64,000 bases of DNA, taken from contig NC_041815.1 in assembly GCF_900964775.1 (NCBI RefSeq), forward strand, positions 13,047,443 through 13,111,442. The letters run 5' to 3'. The position numbers and the translations under genes are program-made. Shown in pieces: positions 32,812 through 44,740 of this stretch (its first letter is position 1; every line of letters begins with the position of its first letter). This DNA is from Scleropages formosus (Eukaryota; Chordata; Actinopteri; Osteoglossiformes; Osteoglossidae). The notes beneath the pieces were generated by a model. It did no database searches, had not been told where the DNA came from, and saw only the letters and a list, made by a program, of their open reading frames with translations.

Positions 32812-33098
32812 AAGTGTTTTACATTCCAGGTTCCACTGTTGAATGCTGTAGGTCCTACAGTCCAAAACCAAAGCCTTCTTCACTTTCAGGTTCCTGAAAC
32901 TCCAACAAGTCTGACCTCCTGCTGCTTAAATCTGCTGTTCTGTATTCCCTTGGTAGACTGCTGGCTCTCTGGTTAAAGACAAGAGTAAACAAGAGTTCAA
33001 CTTTGAAGGACTGGCTTGGAACTGGGAGCTCTATGTCCTGGATAACATCTTGAGTCAGAATGAAGAGTACGTATTTGTGTTTCTGGCAGTTTTTTGCA
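32812..33098 (-). promoter_or_regulatory. Orphan block P (no receptor gene attached)
   Basis: Nearly identical to block P1 in reverse complement, including TATTCCCTTGGTAG at 32942-32955. The junction removes the receptor gene that should follow. One change relative to P1 puts a stop in the P1 open frame (CTGTAG for CTGTAT). Confidence 0.6.
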
Positions 33099-33399
33099 AA
33101 GCAGAAGCCATAAATCCTAGAAGCACCGCTGGCTTCTCTGGGCTCGGTGTCATCTTAGGCAGAGAGTACCGCAGTACACTCATGTTTGTCGTCTGACAAG
33201 TCAGAAATTCAAATAGGTTTGGAAAAAAACAGCTGTCATGTTTTCTGGGCCAAAGAGGAAAAGGGCCATCCAAGCTGATATCAGCGGTTCGAAAGCCAGC
33301 GCATGTCACGATATGGGGATGTGTCGGTGCTCATGGTATGGGTAAATTTTGTATCTATGAGGGCACCATTAATGTAGAAAAATACAAACCATCCAGATG
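33099..33399 (+). mobile_element. Tc1-like transposon fragment (inverted copy of 2812-3117)
   Basis: Plus-strand transposase remains (GKGPSKL, then HVTIWGCVGAHGMGKF) match the minus-strand fragment near 2812-3060. Only the central part of the transposase is present. Confidence 0.8.
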
Positions 33400-34460
33400 C
33401 CATCCTACCAGGATTTCAAGGCGCGGTTCCAAGTGGTGTTTGGGCTTCCTAACACAGACCAGGTCGCCAGTGAACGCCTCATAGAGCACAGTCAAGGCGA
33501 CCGCTGTGTTGCTGACTATGCTGTCGAATTCCAGACCCTGGCTGAGTGGAGCGGCTGGAGCAAAACTGCTCTATTAGCCCAGTTCCATCACGGCTTGAAC
33601 CCCGGGTTGAAAAGGGAGCTGGCCTTTAGTGGAGAAAACTGGATGCTCGATCGCTTTATCAAGACGGTGGCGATGCTGGACAATCTCACACAGGATCGAA
33701 GCCCTCGTCCGAAGCCGGCCATGGAAGGGTCCTCCACTAACCGAGCTGAGTTGGAGCCCATGCAGGTCGGGCACGGACAAATCACCCCTGAAGAATGACA
33801 GCGCAGACTCCGGGACCGTTTATATCTCTATTTTAGGAGCTCCAGACATTTCTGTGCCGACTGTCCGGCCCGCTCAGAGCCTAAGGTGAATAGGACATTG
33901 CGGTGTAACTGTCTCACAGTTCCCATAGTCTTGTCCTGGGGGGAACGCACTGTTACGACACACGCTCTCGTTGATTCGGGAGCTGAGGGCTGTTTCATGG
34001 ACGCAGGCTTTGTGAATAAAAACAGCATTCCCCAGCGCTGGTGGAATGTCCGGCTGAGAGTGAGCACGCTCGATAGGCAGCCACTGGTACAAGGGTTCGT
34101 CAATACCTGGACCGAGCCCTTGCACTTGGAGGTGGGGGCCTGCCACAAAGAAAATCTGCAGTTCTACCTCATCGCTTTGCCCGAGATACCAGTAATTCTC
34201 AGTTTTCCATGGCTCACCCTGCATGACCCCGTCTTCCGATGGAGTACAGGGGAACTGGTGGCTTGGGGACCTCAGTGTGATGAGAACTGTTTGTGGTTGC
34301 CATGCAGAGCCACCTCTGTCGAGTGTTCAAACTCTCCCCAGCAAGTGAACATCCCGAGGGAATATCAAGACCTGGTGGAGGTCTTTAGGAAGGAGCAGGC
34401 CTCCATACTACTGCCGCACTACATCCGCACCGACCCTGGGACTGTGCCATTGACCTCCTC
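33400..34460 (+). mobile_element. Ty3/gypsy fossil, gag-protease part (inverted copy of the left-edge element)
   Basis: It encodes the same capsid-like and protease-like regions as the minus-strand fossil at the left edge (SERLIEHSQGDRCVADYAVE; ALVDSGAEGCFMDAGF), at very high similarity. It is partial, without LTRs, and broken. It ends where the Rex3 LINE begins. Confidence 0.85.
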
Positions 34461-37400
34461 CCGGGGGGTCCTCTCAATGCGGAGGAGCAGCGGCTCTACT
34501 CCGAGCTCCTCCTGGGTGACTAAGCTCCTCACCTTATCCCTAAGGGTGCGCCCAGCCACTCTGCGGAGGAAACTCATTTTTGCCACTTGTATCCGCGATC
34601 TCATTCTTTCGGTCATGATCCAGAGTTCATGACCATACGTGAGGGTAGGAACGAAGATCGACCGGTAAATTAAGAGCTTCGCCTTACGACTCAGCTCCTT
34701 CTCTGTCACAACAGACCAGTACAATGTTCGCATTACTGCAGACGCCGCACCGATCCGTCCGTCAACCTGCCGCTCCATTTTTCCCTCACTCGTGAACAAG
34801 ACCCCGAGATACTTAAACTCCTCCACTTGAGGGAGCAACGCCCCCCTAACCCGGAGGGGGCAATCCACCTTTTTCCGACTGAGAACCATGGCCTCGGATT
34901 TGGAGGTGCTGATTCTCATCCCCGCCGCTTCGCACTCGGCTGCAAACCTCCCCAGTGCACGCTGTAAGTCTTGATTCGATGAAGCCAACAGGACCACATC
35001 GTCTGCAAAAAGCAGAGACGAGATCCTGCGGTCACCAAAACAGACACCCTCCGTTCCCTGGCTACGCCTAGAAATTCTGTCCATGAAGATAATGAGCAGA
35101 ATCGGTGACAAAGGGCAGCCCTGGCGGAGTCCAACATGCATCAGGAACAGGTCTGACTTACTGCCGGCAATGCGAACCAAGCTCCTGCTCCGGTCATACA
35201 GGGAATGAACACCCTGTAGCAACGAGCCCCATAATCCGAAAGTACCTCCCACAGGATGCCACGAGGGACACGGTCGAATGCCTTCTCCAGGTCCACAAAA
35301 CACATATGGACTGGTTGGGCAAACTCCCATGAACCCTCCAACACCCTAGTGAGGGTATAGAGCTGGTCCAGTGTTCCACGGCCAGGGCGAAAACCGCATT
35401 GCTCCTCCTGGATCTGAGGTTCGACTATCGGTCGGATTCCCCTTTCCAGTACCCCGGCATAGACTTTCCCAGGGAGGCTAAGGAGTGTGATCCCCCTGTA
35501 GTTGGAACACAACCTCCGGTCCCCCTTCTTAAAAAGAGGGACCACCACCCCGGTCTGCCAGTCCAGAGGCACCATTTCCGAGCTCCACGCAGTGCTGCAG
35601 AGGCGTGTCAACCAAGACAGCCCCACAACATCCAGAGACTTGAGAAACTTGGAGTGGATCTCATCCACCCCAGGAGCCTTGCCACCGAGGAGTTTTTTGA
35701 CAACCTCAGCAACTTCAGCCAGGGTAATGGATGAGTCCCCCTCCGAGTCCCCAGCCTCAGCTTCCTCTACGGAAGGCGTGTCGGAGGGATTGAGAAGATC
35801 CTCAAAGTACTCCTTCCACCGCCCGAGGACATCGTCAGTTGAGGTCAGCAGCGCACCACTTCCACTGTAAACAGTGTTGGCAGAACACTGCTTCCCCCTT
35901 CTGAGTCGCCGGACGGTTTGCGAGAATCTCTTTGAGGCCGACCGAAAGTCTTCCTCCATGGCCTCACCGAACTCCTCCCAGGCCCGAGTTTTTGCTGTGG
36001 CGACTGCCAGAGCCGCGTTCCGTCTGGCCCGCCAGTACCCATCAGCTGCTTCAGGAGTCCCATGTGCCAGCCAGGCCCGATAGAACTCCTTCTTCAGCTT
36101 GACGCCATCCCTTACCTCCGCTGTCCACCACCCTGTTCGGGGATTCCCGCCGCGACAGGCGCCGGAGACCTTATGGCCGCAGCTCCGAACTGCCGCCCCG
36201 ACAATGGAGGCGTGGAACATAGTGCATTCAGACTCAATGTCCCCAGTCTCTCTCGGGACCTGGTTGAAGCTCTGTCGGAGGTGGGAGTTGAAGACCTCTC
36301 TGACAGGGGCCTCCGCCAAACGTTCCCAACAGACCCTCACTATGTGTTTGGGCCTGCCAGGTCTGTCCAGCTGTTTCCCCCACCATCGAATCCAACTCAC
36401 CACCAGGTGGTGATCAGTTGACAGCTCAGCCCCTCTCTTCACTCTAGTGTCCAAGATATATGACCGAAGATCAGAAGAAACGACTACAAAGTTGATCATC
36501 GACCTCTGACCTAGGGTGTCCTGGTGCCAAGTGCACTGATGGACATCCTTATGCATGAACGTGGTGTTTGTTATGGACAAACCGTGACTAGCACAGAAAT
36601 CCAATAACAACTCACAGCTCGGGTTCAGATCAGGGAGGCCGTTCCTCCCAATTACGCCCCTCCAGGGGTCACTTTCGCTGCCCACATGGGCGTTGACGTC
36701 CCCCAGTAGAACGACAGAGTCCCCAGTGGGAGCGCTTTCCAGAATGCCCCCCAGGGAGTCTAAAAAGGCCGGATACTCCACACTGCCGCTAGGCGCATAA
36801 GCACAAACGACTGTGAGAGACTGTCCCCTGATCCAAAGGTGCAGGGAGACGACCCTCTCCTTCACCGGGGTAGACTCCAACACATGGCGGCTGAACTGGG
36901 GGGCTATTAATAAGCCCACAGCCGCCCGCCGCCTCTCACCCTGGGCAACACCAGAATAGTGGAGAGTCCACCCTTGGTCGAAAAGAGTGGTTCCAGAACC
37001 CAAGCTGCGAGTGGAAGTGAGCCTGGCTATATCTAGACGGTATCTCTCAACCTCGTGCACTAGCTCAGGCTCCTTCCCCGCCAGTGAGGTGACATTCCAA
37101 GTCCCAAAAGCCAGAGTTGGCGCTCGAGGTTTAGGTTGGCCGGGCACTCGGCCCCGACCACTGCCCAAATCACAATGCACCGGCCCCTTACGGCCTCTCT
37201 GGCAGGTGGTGAGCTCACCGAAGAACGGCTCCATGTCTTGGCTTCGGGCTGAGCCCAGCCAGGCCCCGTGGGCATAGACCTGGCCACCAGGCGATCGCAT
37301 GCGAGCCCCTCCCCAGGCCTGGCTCCAGGGTGGGGCCCCGGTGACCCCATACCGGGCGGGGTAAACGAGAACCTTGATTTAATAGTTATAAGGGAGTTTT

Positions 37401-37470
37401 GAACCGCGCTTTGTCTCGTCTGTCACCCAGGACCTGTTTGCTCTGGGAGATCCTACCAGGGGCATATAGA
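34461..37470 (-). mobile_element. Rex3 LINE (RTE clade), nearly complete, 3' end missing
   Basis: A non-LTR retrotransposon. A 719-codon frame (35141-37300) holds the endonuclease ([37 protein letters not shown]) and the first half of RT ([51 protein letters not shown]). A second frame (34419-35330) holds the rest (GLRQGCPLSP, LLFADDVVLLASS, SKSEAMVLS, LTYGHELWIMTE), so one frameshift near 35220 splits the protein. CGGTGACAAAGGGCAGCCCT at 35103 is a known conserved segment of fish Rex3. The 5' untranslated end reaches about 37470. Translation stops matching at GVEPLLLRIER, so the true 3' end is absent, unlike a normal insertion. Confidence 0.92.
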
Positions 37471-37942
37471 CTTCAATTAAGCACCTGACTTCAACTGGAG
37501 CACTTGTCTACAAAAACCCCCACTCGACCACTTCCCAGTTGCAGCATATTACTTGAGACAACTGTCCCCACTGTCCTTTCTAACCTACCTCACCTTTTCC
37601 AACTCCTGTTTCTCATCATTCCCCAGTTCCGTTCCATGTCTTTTTAGTAACGACCACCCGCCTTGCCCCCCAACCATGACTTCAGATCCTCCTCTCCGCT
37701 CAGTTCACCGATTGACCAGCCATATGTCTGTCCTTGACCTGTCCCTGACCATGAGATCACGTCTAATCCTTTGGTACTGAATAAATGATTGTGCACTTGG
37801 GTTCAGCCTCCTTTATTCGCCATAACAATCTGCCGATCGATCGACCCCGAACAACTCTGGACCATTCTTGTGCCTAGTCCATTTGATAAATGAATGAGCC
37901 TGCAGCTGTGTCCGTTGCTTTTTCCGGACCCCCGTTATGACA
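37471..37942 (+). repeat. LTR fragment (Ty3/gypsy-like)
   Basis: It begins inside an LTR (CTTCAATTAAGCACCTGACTT), carries AATAAATGA near 37780, and ends CCCGTTATGACA. It is related to the solo LTR at 9730 and the piece at 58856. The 5' part is missing next to Rex3. Confidence 0.65.
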
Positions 37943-37949
37943 ATAGATT

Positions 37950-38365
37950 TGAACTTTTTATTTAGCAGATGTTTTTTTCCAAATTGATTTCCAATGAACT
38001 CTATGTTATATTTTCACTCCACACACCTTATTCACCAAGGTGATTTACACTGCTAGATAAATTACTTACAATGTAAAATAAATTTAAATCCAGTCATGTT
38101 TAAGATAATCCCTCTATGCTGCTGGGTGCAATTAATTGCTGTAATACCCTCTCCTTCTATTGCACTCTCACACTTTACCTCAAAGCAAGTTACAATGTTA
38201 AGCTACTTAAACTTATTTACCCATTTATACAGCTGGTTAATGTTTACAAGAGCAATGGAGGGTAAGTACCTTGCTCAGCTACACTACACCCGTACACAGG
38301 ATTTGAATTTGCAACCTTTATAGCCAAAGACAGCAGCATTTTCCACTACATTATCAACTGCCCCC
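37950..38365 (-). mobile_element. SINE2 tail fragment and SINE3 copy
   Basis: 37950-38080 is the SINE2 3' part (TTATTTAGCAGATG...CACCTTATTCACCAAGGTGA) in reverse. 38100-38365 is a SINE3 reverse complement (TTACCCATTTATACAGCTGG, AAGTACCTTGCTCAGC, head at CCACTACATTATCAACTGCCCCC). Confidence 0.75.
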
Positions 38366-38787
38366 ATGTGTCGAAAAGTTACAACAGATTTAGTTAAACC
38401 AAAAGAGCCCTTTCACGTGAAGCCGCAAAAAAAAAAAAAAAGAAAAGAAAAAGCACCCAAAAAACATTCCCCAAGCAGTCCTCTCCAGCAGTTTTCAGAC
38501 CAGCTGCTTCAATGTCCATCATGAAGTTCACTCAAGGGGCTGCAGCTGATTGTCATTAATTAGTCTGAGGCAGGGGGATTTGAAGAGCTTTCCATCAATA
38601 CAACTCCATCTCTGCCCGTGTGCTGCCTTCCACCAGCTTATACTTTGGAGAAAAGCATCATATAGATGAATTCATTTAAAGATCTAGTTAAGTTCTGTAA
38701 ATTTTTTTGCAGCTACAAGTATACTTTGAAAAGCTCATTGTAATACCTATATGGACTTTGAGATACATTAAGATTACAACAAGTATA

Positions 38788-38993
38788 CACACACACATTT
38801 ACTGAACCGCTTGTCCCATATGGGGTCGCGGGGAACCGGAGCCTACCTGGTAACACAGGGCGTAAGGCCGGAGGGGGAGTGGACACACCCAGGACGGGAC
38901 GCCAGTCCGTCACAAGGTACCCCAAGCGGGACTCGAACCCCAGTCCCACCGGAGAGCAGGACCCGGTCCAACCCACTGCGCCACCGCGCCCCC
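38788..38993 (-). mobile_element. SINE1 copy unique to this segment
   Basis: Target-site duplication TACAACAAGTATA at 38775-38787 and 38994-39006. The homologous sites near 8955 and 48630 are empty. Confidence 0.94.
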
Positions 38994-40164
38994 TACAACA
39001 AGTATAAAGTAGGTGAAAATAAAAACGCTTTATCTCCGGTTTTGTTTAATGCTGAATGTTGAGAGAGTCATATTACCAACACGCAGAGATTTTGTCTCAT
39101 TATTGATTGACATGTGTGGAGCAGGTCCTACATTCATGTTTTAATTTGTTTTATTGACATCAACAAGCTAGCATTGTAATCACTGGTGACATTTGTTACA
39201 CAACAAAAATGCATTGAACAAAATGAAGGGAAAAGTGAAGAACATACAGCTGAAAGCGGTAGACTGGGAAATATTTATATCTTTGGAAATTTGCCACTTG
39301 TTGTAACAATTGGCAGCAATTTTACACAGTAAATTTCTTTGGTATTCGTCTGCACAACTCTTATGACACTGTTAAAAGCCATAAAATTACTCAGCACCGA
39401 TCACATTTAGAGCTGCATGAAAAGAAGAACCTGATCTGTGTTTCTGTGTGTATTTCATGGGTTGTTTCCTTTTTCCCAAGTTGGCACTCTCTTCAACAAG
39501 TGTTCCCTGATTAATGTATAAGGGTTTTGAAAAATTAGACTCAAGTGTTTTGATGGAAGTAGCTCTCTGCCCTCAAGGATTGCCCATGAGTGTTGTTTCT
39601 CCTTCTGTTGGTCATTTAAAAGTTGCAGCCTAATTGTGTTAACAGTGGTGCAAGAAGTAATTAGGACACATCCTTGTTTATCACTGGTCCTCATTACGTA
39701 TCTGTTGCGTGCTGTACATTGAGTCCCTTAGATTTCCCTTTTTATTACCTATGGTATTCCCTAGAAGAGGAGCTTCAGACAGAAACACAGGACCATCGTT
39801 CTATTTATTGACCGCAGACAGTTTTGCTCTCAGAAAGGCCCTGCATGCTTAGAAGTTGAGCAATGGTTTCAGACTTCGTTGTTATATTATTCGTTAAAAT
39901 AAACTGCCATTTTAAAGTTTACATGATGGACTTTGAACAACTTCTTAAAACAAGCTAAAAATATGTTTGTGTTATAAAAAATATCTTTTTTTCCAGACTC
40001 TTTCACCAGAAGTTGGTACTTCAGCTTGAAAGAAAATTAATCTTGAGTTGAAACTTTTGACTTTTCACAATAGATGTTTCTTCTGATGGTTCACCTTGCA
40101 AAATACAGGTGTCATTCAGACTTAGGCCTACAGCTGAAATTAAAGCCAAAGGCATATTGTAATA

Positions 40165-40500
40165 CATTACATTTATTTAGCAGATGCTTTTCTCCAAAGT
40201 GACTTCCAATGAACTCTATGTAGTGTTATCAGCAGTCCACACACCAAGGTGACTTACACTGCTAGCTACAATACTAACAATGGGTCACTCCTCCATACAC
40301 CAGTGGAACATACTCTCTCTGTGTTACTCTCACACTATGGAGAACCTGAACATCATGTCTTTGGACAGTAGGAGGGAACCCATGCAGACGGGGGGGACAT
40401 GCAAACTCCACACAGACTGAGCAGGGATCGAACCCACGTCCCCTCACACCACCGAGGCGCTGTGAGACAGCAGTGCTACTTGCTGTGCCACCCAAATAAA
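40165..40500 (-). mobile_element. SINE2 copy (mirror of 7205-7550)
   Basis: ACATTTATTTAGCAGATGCTTTTCTCC at one end and the tRNA-like head with GGGATCGAACCCACG (B box, reverse) at the other. Same insertion as in unit 1. Confidence 0.85.
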
Positions 40501-40811
40501 ATTTGTACAAATGTAAAGGCATTGATTTAATGCAAGTGACTTTCTACTCTTGCTAATTTTGACACGGTTTTCTAACATATGACCACAAAATAATTCACAT
40601 TCATCATTAGAAAATGTTTTCCTCATCAAAATTCATGTTTTTTTATTAACATTTGTGTTTTTTCTTTATACTGCGTGTTTCAAATGACCAGCCATTGTAA
40701 AAGAATGAATTCTTTTAAAATGCTGTGCAAATGTGACTAACTTCTTTCGCAGCTCCTACTGAATTTTAAACTGTGCTGTAAGATTATATTCATTGTGTAA
40801 TCAGTTGAAGA

Positions 40812-41030
40812 GGGGGTGCGGTGGCGCAGTGGGGCATTGGGGCAGTGGGTTGGAGTGGGTTGTGCTCTCCAGTGGGTCTGGGGTTTGAGTCCCGCTTGGG
40901 GTGCCTTGAGGTGGACTGGCGTCCTGTCCTGGGTGTGTCCCCTCCCACTCTAGCCTTACGCTCCGTGTTGCCGGGTTAGGCTCTGGCTCCCCGTATGGGA
41001 CAGACAGTGTGTGTGTGTGTGTGTGTGTTA
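40812..41030 (+). mobile_element. SINE1 copy (mirror of 6664-6897)
   Basis: Flanked by ATCAGTTGAAG on both sides, the same target as at 6653-6908, and including the same internal expansion CAGTGGGGCATTGGGGCAGTGGG in the head region. Confidence 0.92.
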
Positions 41031-41074
41031 TCAGTTGAAGATTTTCATTGGGAAAAGTTGCTGATGCACCAAGA

Positions 41075-41310
41075 TTAAACTTTCACTGCTGACACATTTA
41101 TATTTTTCACTTTATGTGACCTCACCTTGAACATTTTTAGAATGACATTCCTTATTTCCTTGGTCCAGACTCAAATAATGGGGTTCACAGTAGCAGGAAT
41201 AATTGTGGACAGTATACCTAAAAAGATGTTAATGTCTGTTGCAATGTCAATGCTGATGTTATGTGACAGAAATGTAATGCTCCAAACCAGGGTATCTTTA
41301 TCTGAAACGT
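41075..41310 (-). pseudogene. Olfactory receptor B3 pseudogene (mirror of B1)
   Basis: Minus-strand remains of a B receptor. The splice acceptor region (GTTTCAGATAAAG) is followed almost directly by ITFLSHNISIDIATDINIFLG, then the TM7 part (PATVNPII, stop, VWTKEIRN). It lacks the same body of the gene as B1 and has lost about 50 further bases, including the start codon. It keeps the same stop after NPII. Confidence 0.9.
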
Positions 41311-43028
41311 GTTTGACAGAGAAAAAATTGACACTGAGATTTAGCGTGTAACCTTTCAATAATGTGGGGTTGTGGTGGGGAGATAGAGGATAAGACATAC
41401 GTGGTCATGACTTCTCCCACCTGCCTATTTTTGCACCTACGTTGAGATTTAAACCATATTAAACAAGATGCATAGTCCAGTGCAGATGCAAGTGTTTTAG
41501 AAATCAAAGTAAAATGCGAGACTTAACACACTAGAATTCTGTTTTTGCTTATTCCAGAATGTCAGTAAATCATGCTTGTGCTGAGAGGAAAGCCAGTATT
41601 CCATGTTCGACTTTGTCCAAGTTAGGCATTGCAAGGAATGTGTGAATTCAGCTATACTGATTTTTTAACGAAGTGAGATGATCCAACTATTACCCTGTCA
41701 TTCTTATTGACCTCATAATCTACATCCCTTACTCACTGTGTGACTGCGAAGGATCCTTTAAACATGGCAAGTAATCTGGAGTTAGAGGTGGGGAATAATA
41801 GTGGCACCTTGTCTTCCAATTCAATCTGCCTGTCCTCCTTTTTTCGAACATGTCTGACATGAATGAATGAAAGAGCCAGCGTTCCTAAGCAATGCACCCA
41901 AAAATTGCTCCTTTGCCTGATACTATGCCTCCTTCATCATCAGGGAACTATCCAGTATGTGGATTGTCCTGCCTGAGCACAACTGAGATGTGTGTTAATC
42001 CGTATCTCGTCTTAAAATGCCGCATAACTACATTTACATTTATTCATTTATGTGACACTTTTCTCCAAAGCAGCCTACAACTATTTACCCATTTATACAA
42101 CAACAAAATTTTACTAGAGCAATTTTGGCTAAGTACCCTCAAAGCAGCAACCTTTGCATTCAACTACTAGTACATATTAATAAGCCTATTAAATAACTCC
42201 ATCAGCCTTCGTCTTGACAACCTTGTGTAAGAGCTACAAACTTAAGCCACAACAGACAGAGGAAAAAGGATGGTCAGCTCATCTCCATACATGCTGCTGA
42301 CAGACCTGGTTATCACTGCACAGCATGCGTCCTCGACCAGACAGCACAGTGTATATTATGTAGTAAAAATAGTATTAATTCATGAAATTCAATTTATGAA
42401 AGGTATGGACTTAAGTTTGCTGACTGCTTTGTGTATTATTGATTGCCTGTATTGTTTTTTAGAATATAATATTCTTACTACGGGGGGTACAGTGGCGCAG
42501 TGGGTTGGACCACAGTCCTGCTCTCCGGTGGGTCTGGGGTTCGAGTCCCGCTTGGGGTGCCTTGTGGTGGACTGGCGTCCCATCCTGGGTGTGTCCCCTC
42601 CCCCTCTGGCCTTATGCCCCGTGTTATTGGGTTGGCTCCGGTTCCCCGTGTGGGACAAGCAGTTATGAAAATGTGTGTGTGTGTCTATTTTGCTGAATCA
42701 TTTGTGCAACAGAATGATCTGGTGTTGTAACCACTAACAGTGACGCATAAGGATATGTTCTGTTTTTTTTTTCTGTTTTGTTGAAAAAATTAAAAGTTCC
42801 CAGAAATATGACACAAATGGCAAAACTATTTTTTCAGGATGTATCACAGCTTGCTTTATTGTTTTGATCTATTGACTTCTGCAAGAAATACATTTAAATC
42901 ATTTTTAAGATTATTTCTCTCATGAGGAAATTTCAAGTTAACAGTATTTAATAGGCAACCAAAGATGTGCATCTTGAAAAGATATTTAAAAAATACAGTT
43001 AAGATACATGTTTGTAATTCAATATTTT
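41311..43028. other. Spacer D, inverted copy of 4800-6350
   Basis: Noncoding. It contains a SINE3-type tail (about 42025-42165, reverse) and a private SINE1 at 42481. AATAAA-type signals for A4 occur at the A4 stop and near 42855 (reverse). No gene is seen. Confidence 0.7.
42481..42686 (+). mobile_element. SINE1 copy unique to this segment
   Basis: Head with A and B boxes, slightly shortened body, short TG tail. It interrupts ATTCTTACTATTTTGC, which is whole near 5168-5180. Confidence 0.9.
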
Positions 43029-43997
43029 TTATTTCAACTGGCTTACTTGAGTCTTATGGGGACTTTTTCCACACTTCATTGCTTTTATTACTTGCTGTCT
43101 TATTTCTTTTGTCCTGATACCATAAATTATTGGATTTAAACAGGCAGGCACAAGCAAATACATTGTGCTGATCACCATATGACTATTGAAGGACATGTCA
43201 TTTTTTATTCTGTAGGAAAGAAATGATGTTAAGGCAAAAATTACACCCACAAACATGACAATAATATGAGTGATGCATGTACTGAATGCTTTTTGACTAG
43301 GTCTGCCTGATTTAAACAGAGAGACAAATATTCTAACATAGGAAACAACAATAAAAAGGACATCAGCTGCTAAGGTGAAGAAAGCGCAACATAGTCCTAC
43401 AACATTGTTAACATATATGGGACCACATGCAAGGGTGACCAGTGCCATGTGTTCACAGAAGCAGTGCTTAATCTCGTTGGACTGGCAGTATGACAAAGAT
43501 CGAGCCAGGCCAACTATTGCTGAAATGAAAACTGCATTTCTGAGCATCGGTATAATTACAAATTTCAGGAATGCAGAGAATCTCATGTGTTCATTGTAAT
43601 GGAGTGGAGTGCAGATGGCGTAGAAACGATCCAGGGCCATCCACAGCAAGATAGTAGTCTGCACTGACCCAAAAAAGTGAATGCAGAACATCTGAACCAG
43701 GCAACCCATCAGAGATATATGGTTCCAGTTAAACAGGAGATTAAGAAACATATTTGGAACAACGAATATTGGTATAACCAAATCAACAAAAGCCATCACA
43801 CAAATCAGCAGGTACATTGGAGAATGCAGAGCCCTGTGCGATAAGATTATAAATATAATCATGGAGTTTGCAGTGACTGACATTACAAACAAGAGGAAAA
43901 ATGGGATGAAGAGAAGTTGTTTCCACTCTCTGGATCCAGAGAAGCCACTTAGTATGAAGTCCGTGTGAGAGATATTTCTTGCTGCATATTCCGACAT
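43029..43997 (-). CDS. Olfactory receptor A4, class I (OR51/52-like), intact
   Basis: A 322-residue odorant receptor. The frame is open 18 codons further upstream, but the start is placed at MSEYAARN by homology and because the splice acceptor lies between. All receptor motifs are intact (LHSPMY, MALDRFYAICTPLHY, FCEHMALVTLAC, KAFSTCITH, LNPIIYGIRTKEIR). It agrees with A1 at 1-75 and around TM5-TM6 (AFFTLAADVLF) but with A2 at 107-111 (HFFGS), 150-151 (PM), N198 and V275. Private residues include V79, F84 and V218. One A fewer in the run before the A1 stop shifts the frame and extends the tail to CGKSPHKTQVSQLK. The stop overlaps AAATAAA. Confidence 0.95.
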   Translation of the reverse strand: MSEYAARNISHTDFILSGFSGSREWKQLLFIPFFLLFVMSVTANSMIIFIILSHRALHSPMYLLICVMAFVDLVIPIFVVPNMFLNLLFNWNHISLMGCLVQMFCIHFFGSVQTTILLWMALDRFYAICTPLHYNEHMRFSAFLKFVIIPMLRNAVFISAIVGLARSLSYCQSNEIKHCFCEHMALVTLACGPIYVNNVVGLCCAFFTLAADVLFIVVSYVRIFVSLFKSGRPSQKAFSTCITHIIVMFVGVIFALTSFLSYRIKNDMSFNSHMVISTMYLLVPACLNPIIYGIRTKEIRQQVIKAMKCGKSPHKTQVSQLK

Positions 43998-44454
43998 CTT
44001 GCTGCAGTGTGGCACTTTCAAAAACACCTTGAGAAAGCGAGAAAAGTACATTTTAAAATTTGTTTCTACAAGTTACTTTGTTCATGTGTTGAATAAAAGT
44101 ATTATTTCAAATGTAAATCATAAAGCACAAACAGCTGTGCACATTCAAGTTTTAACTACAGGAATACAGCAGAACTTTCTACAGTGCTTTTGACTGTCAT
44201 CTACCCAAACATCGATATACATGATACATACATATTAAACACTGTAATAAGTTAAAAACTATACTGATCTAAGTTATAATTATGTTTTGAAATAATTATT
44301 GAATAATAATATTAATGATTTTGAAAAGGCAGCCCCTGATTCATTTTATATATGAACTCACAATCTCTATAAATTTTATTCAAAAGAAATAAATCACATA
44401 AAGAGCATTATGCATTTTCTTTTTCGTACAGACAGATATTCAAAAATGGCAAAA
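43998..44454 (-). other. A4 5' flank with splice acceptor
   Basis: Reverse complement of the A1 flank (3401-3854). The acceptor reads CTTTCTCAAG on the minus strand, and the TATA-like site is weakened (ATATATAAAATG, about 44345-44356). Confidence 0.5.
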
Positions 44455-44740
44455 GAGTTTTATATTCCAGGTTCCACTGTTGAAAGCTGTAGGTCCTGCA
44501 GTGCAAAACCAAAGCCTTCTTCACTTTCAGGTACCCGGTACTCCACAACATCCGACCTCCTGCTACTTAAATCTGCTGTTCTGTATTCCCTTGGCAGACT
44601 GCTGGCTCTCTGGTTAAAGACAAGAGTAAACAAGAGTTCAGCTCTCAAGGACTGGCTTGGACCTGGGAGCTCTATGTCCTGGACAACATCATGAGTGAGA
44701 ACTAAGAATATGTAATTGTGTTTCTGGCAGTTTTTTGCAA
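44455..44740 (-). promoter_or_regulatory. Block P4: upstream block of receptor A4
   Basis: Homologous to P1, with TATTCCCTTGGCAG at 44584-44597. The block ends next to a 20-base Tc1 remnant (GCAAAGCAGAAGCC) and then the old LINE. Confidence 0.45.

Larger units (their letters stand above)
38366..41074. other. Tail segment T, inverted copy of 6619-9260
   Basis: Reverse complement of the unit 1 tail, including the shared SINE2 and the shared SINE1 at 40812. It lacks the unit 1 SINE1 of 8172 and has its own at 38788. No gene is seen. Confidence 0.75.

Noticed and set aside
33397-33450. A gene starting at the Tc1/gypsy boundary
   Set aside because: The apparent start arises where two old elements meet; it is not a gene.
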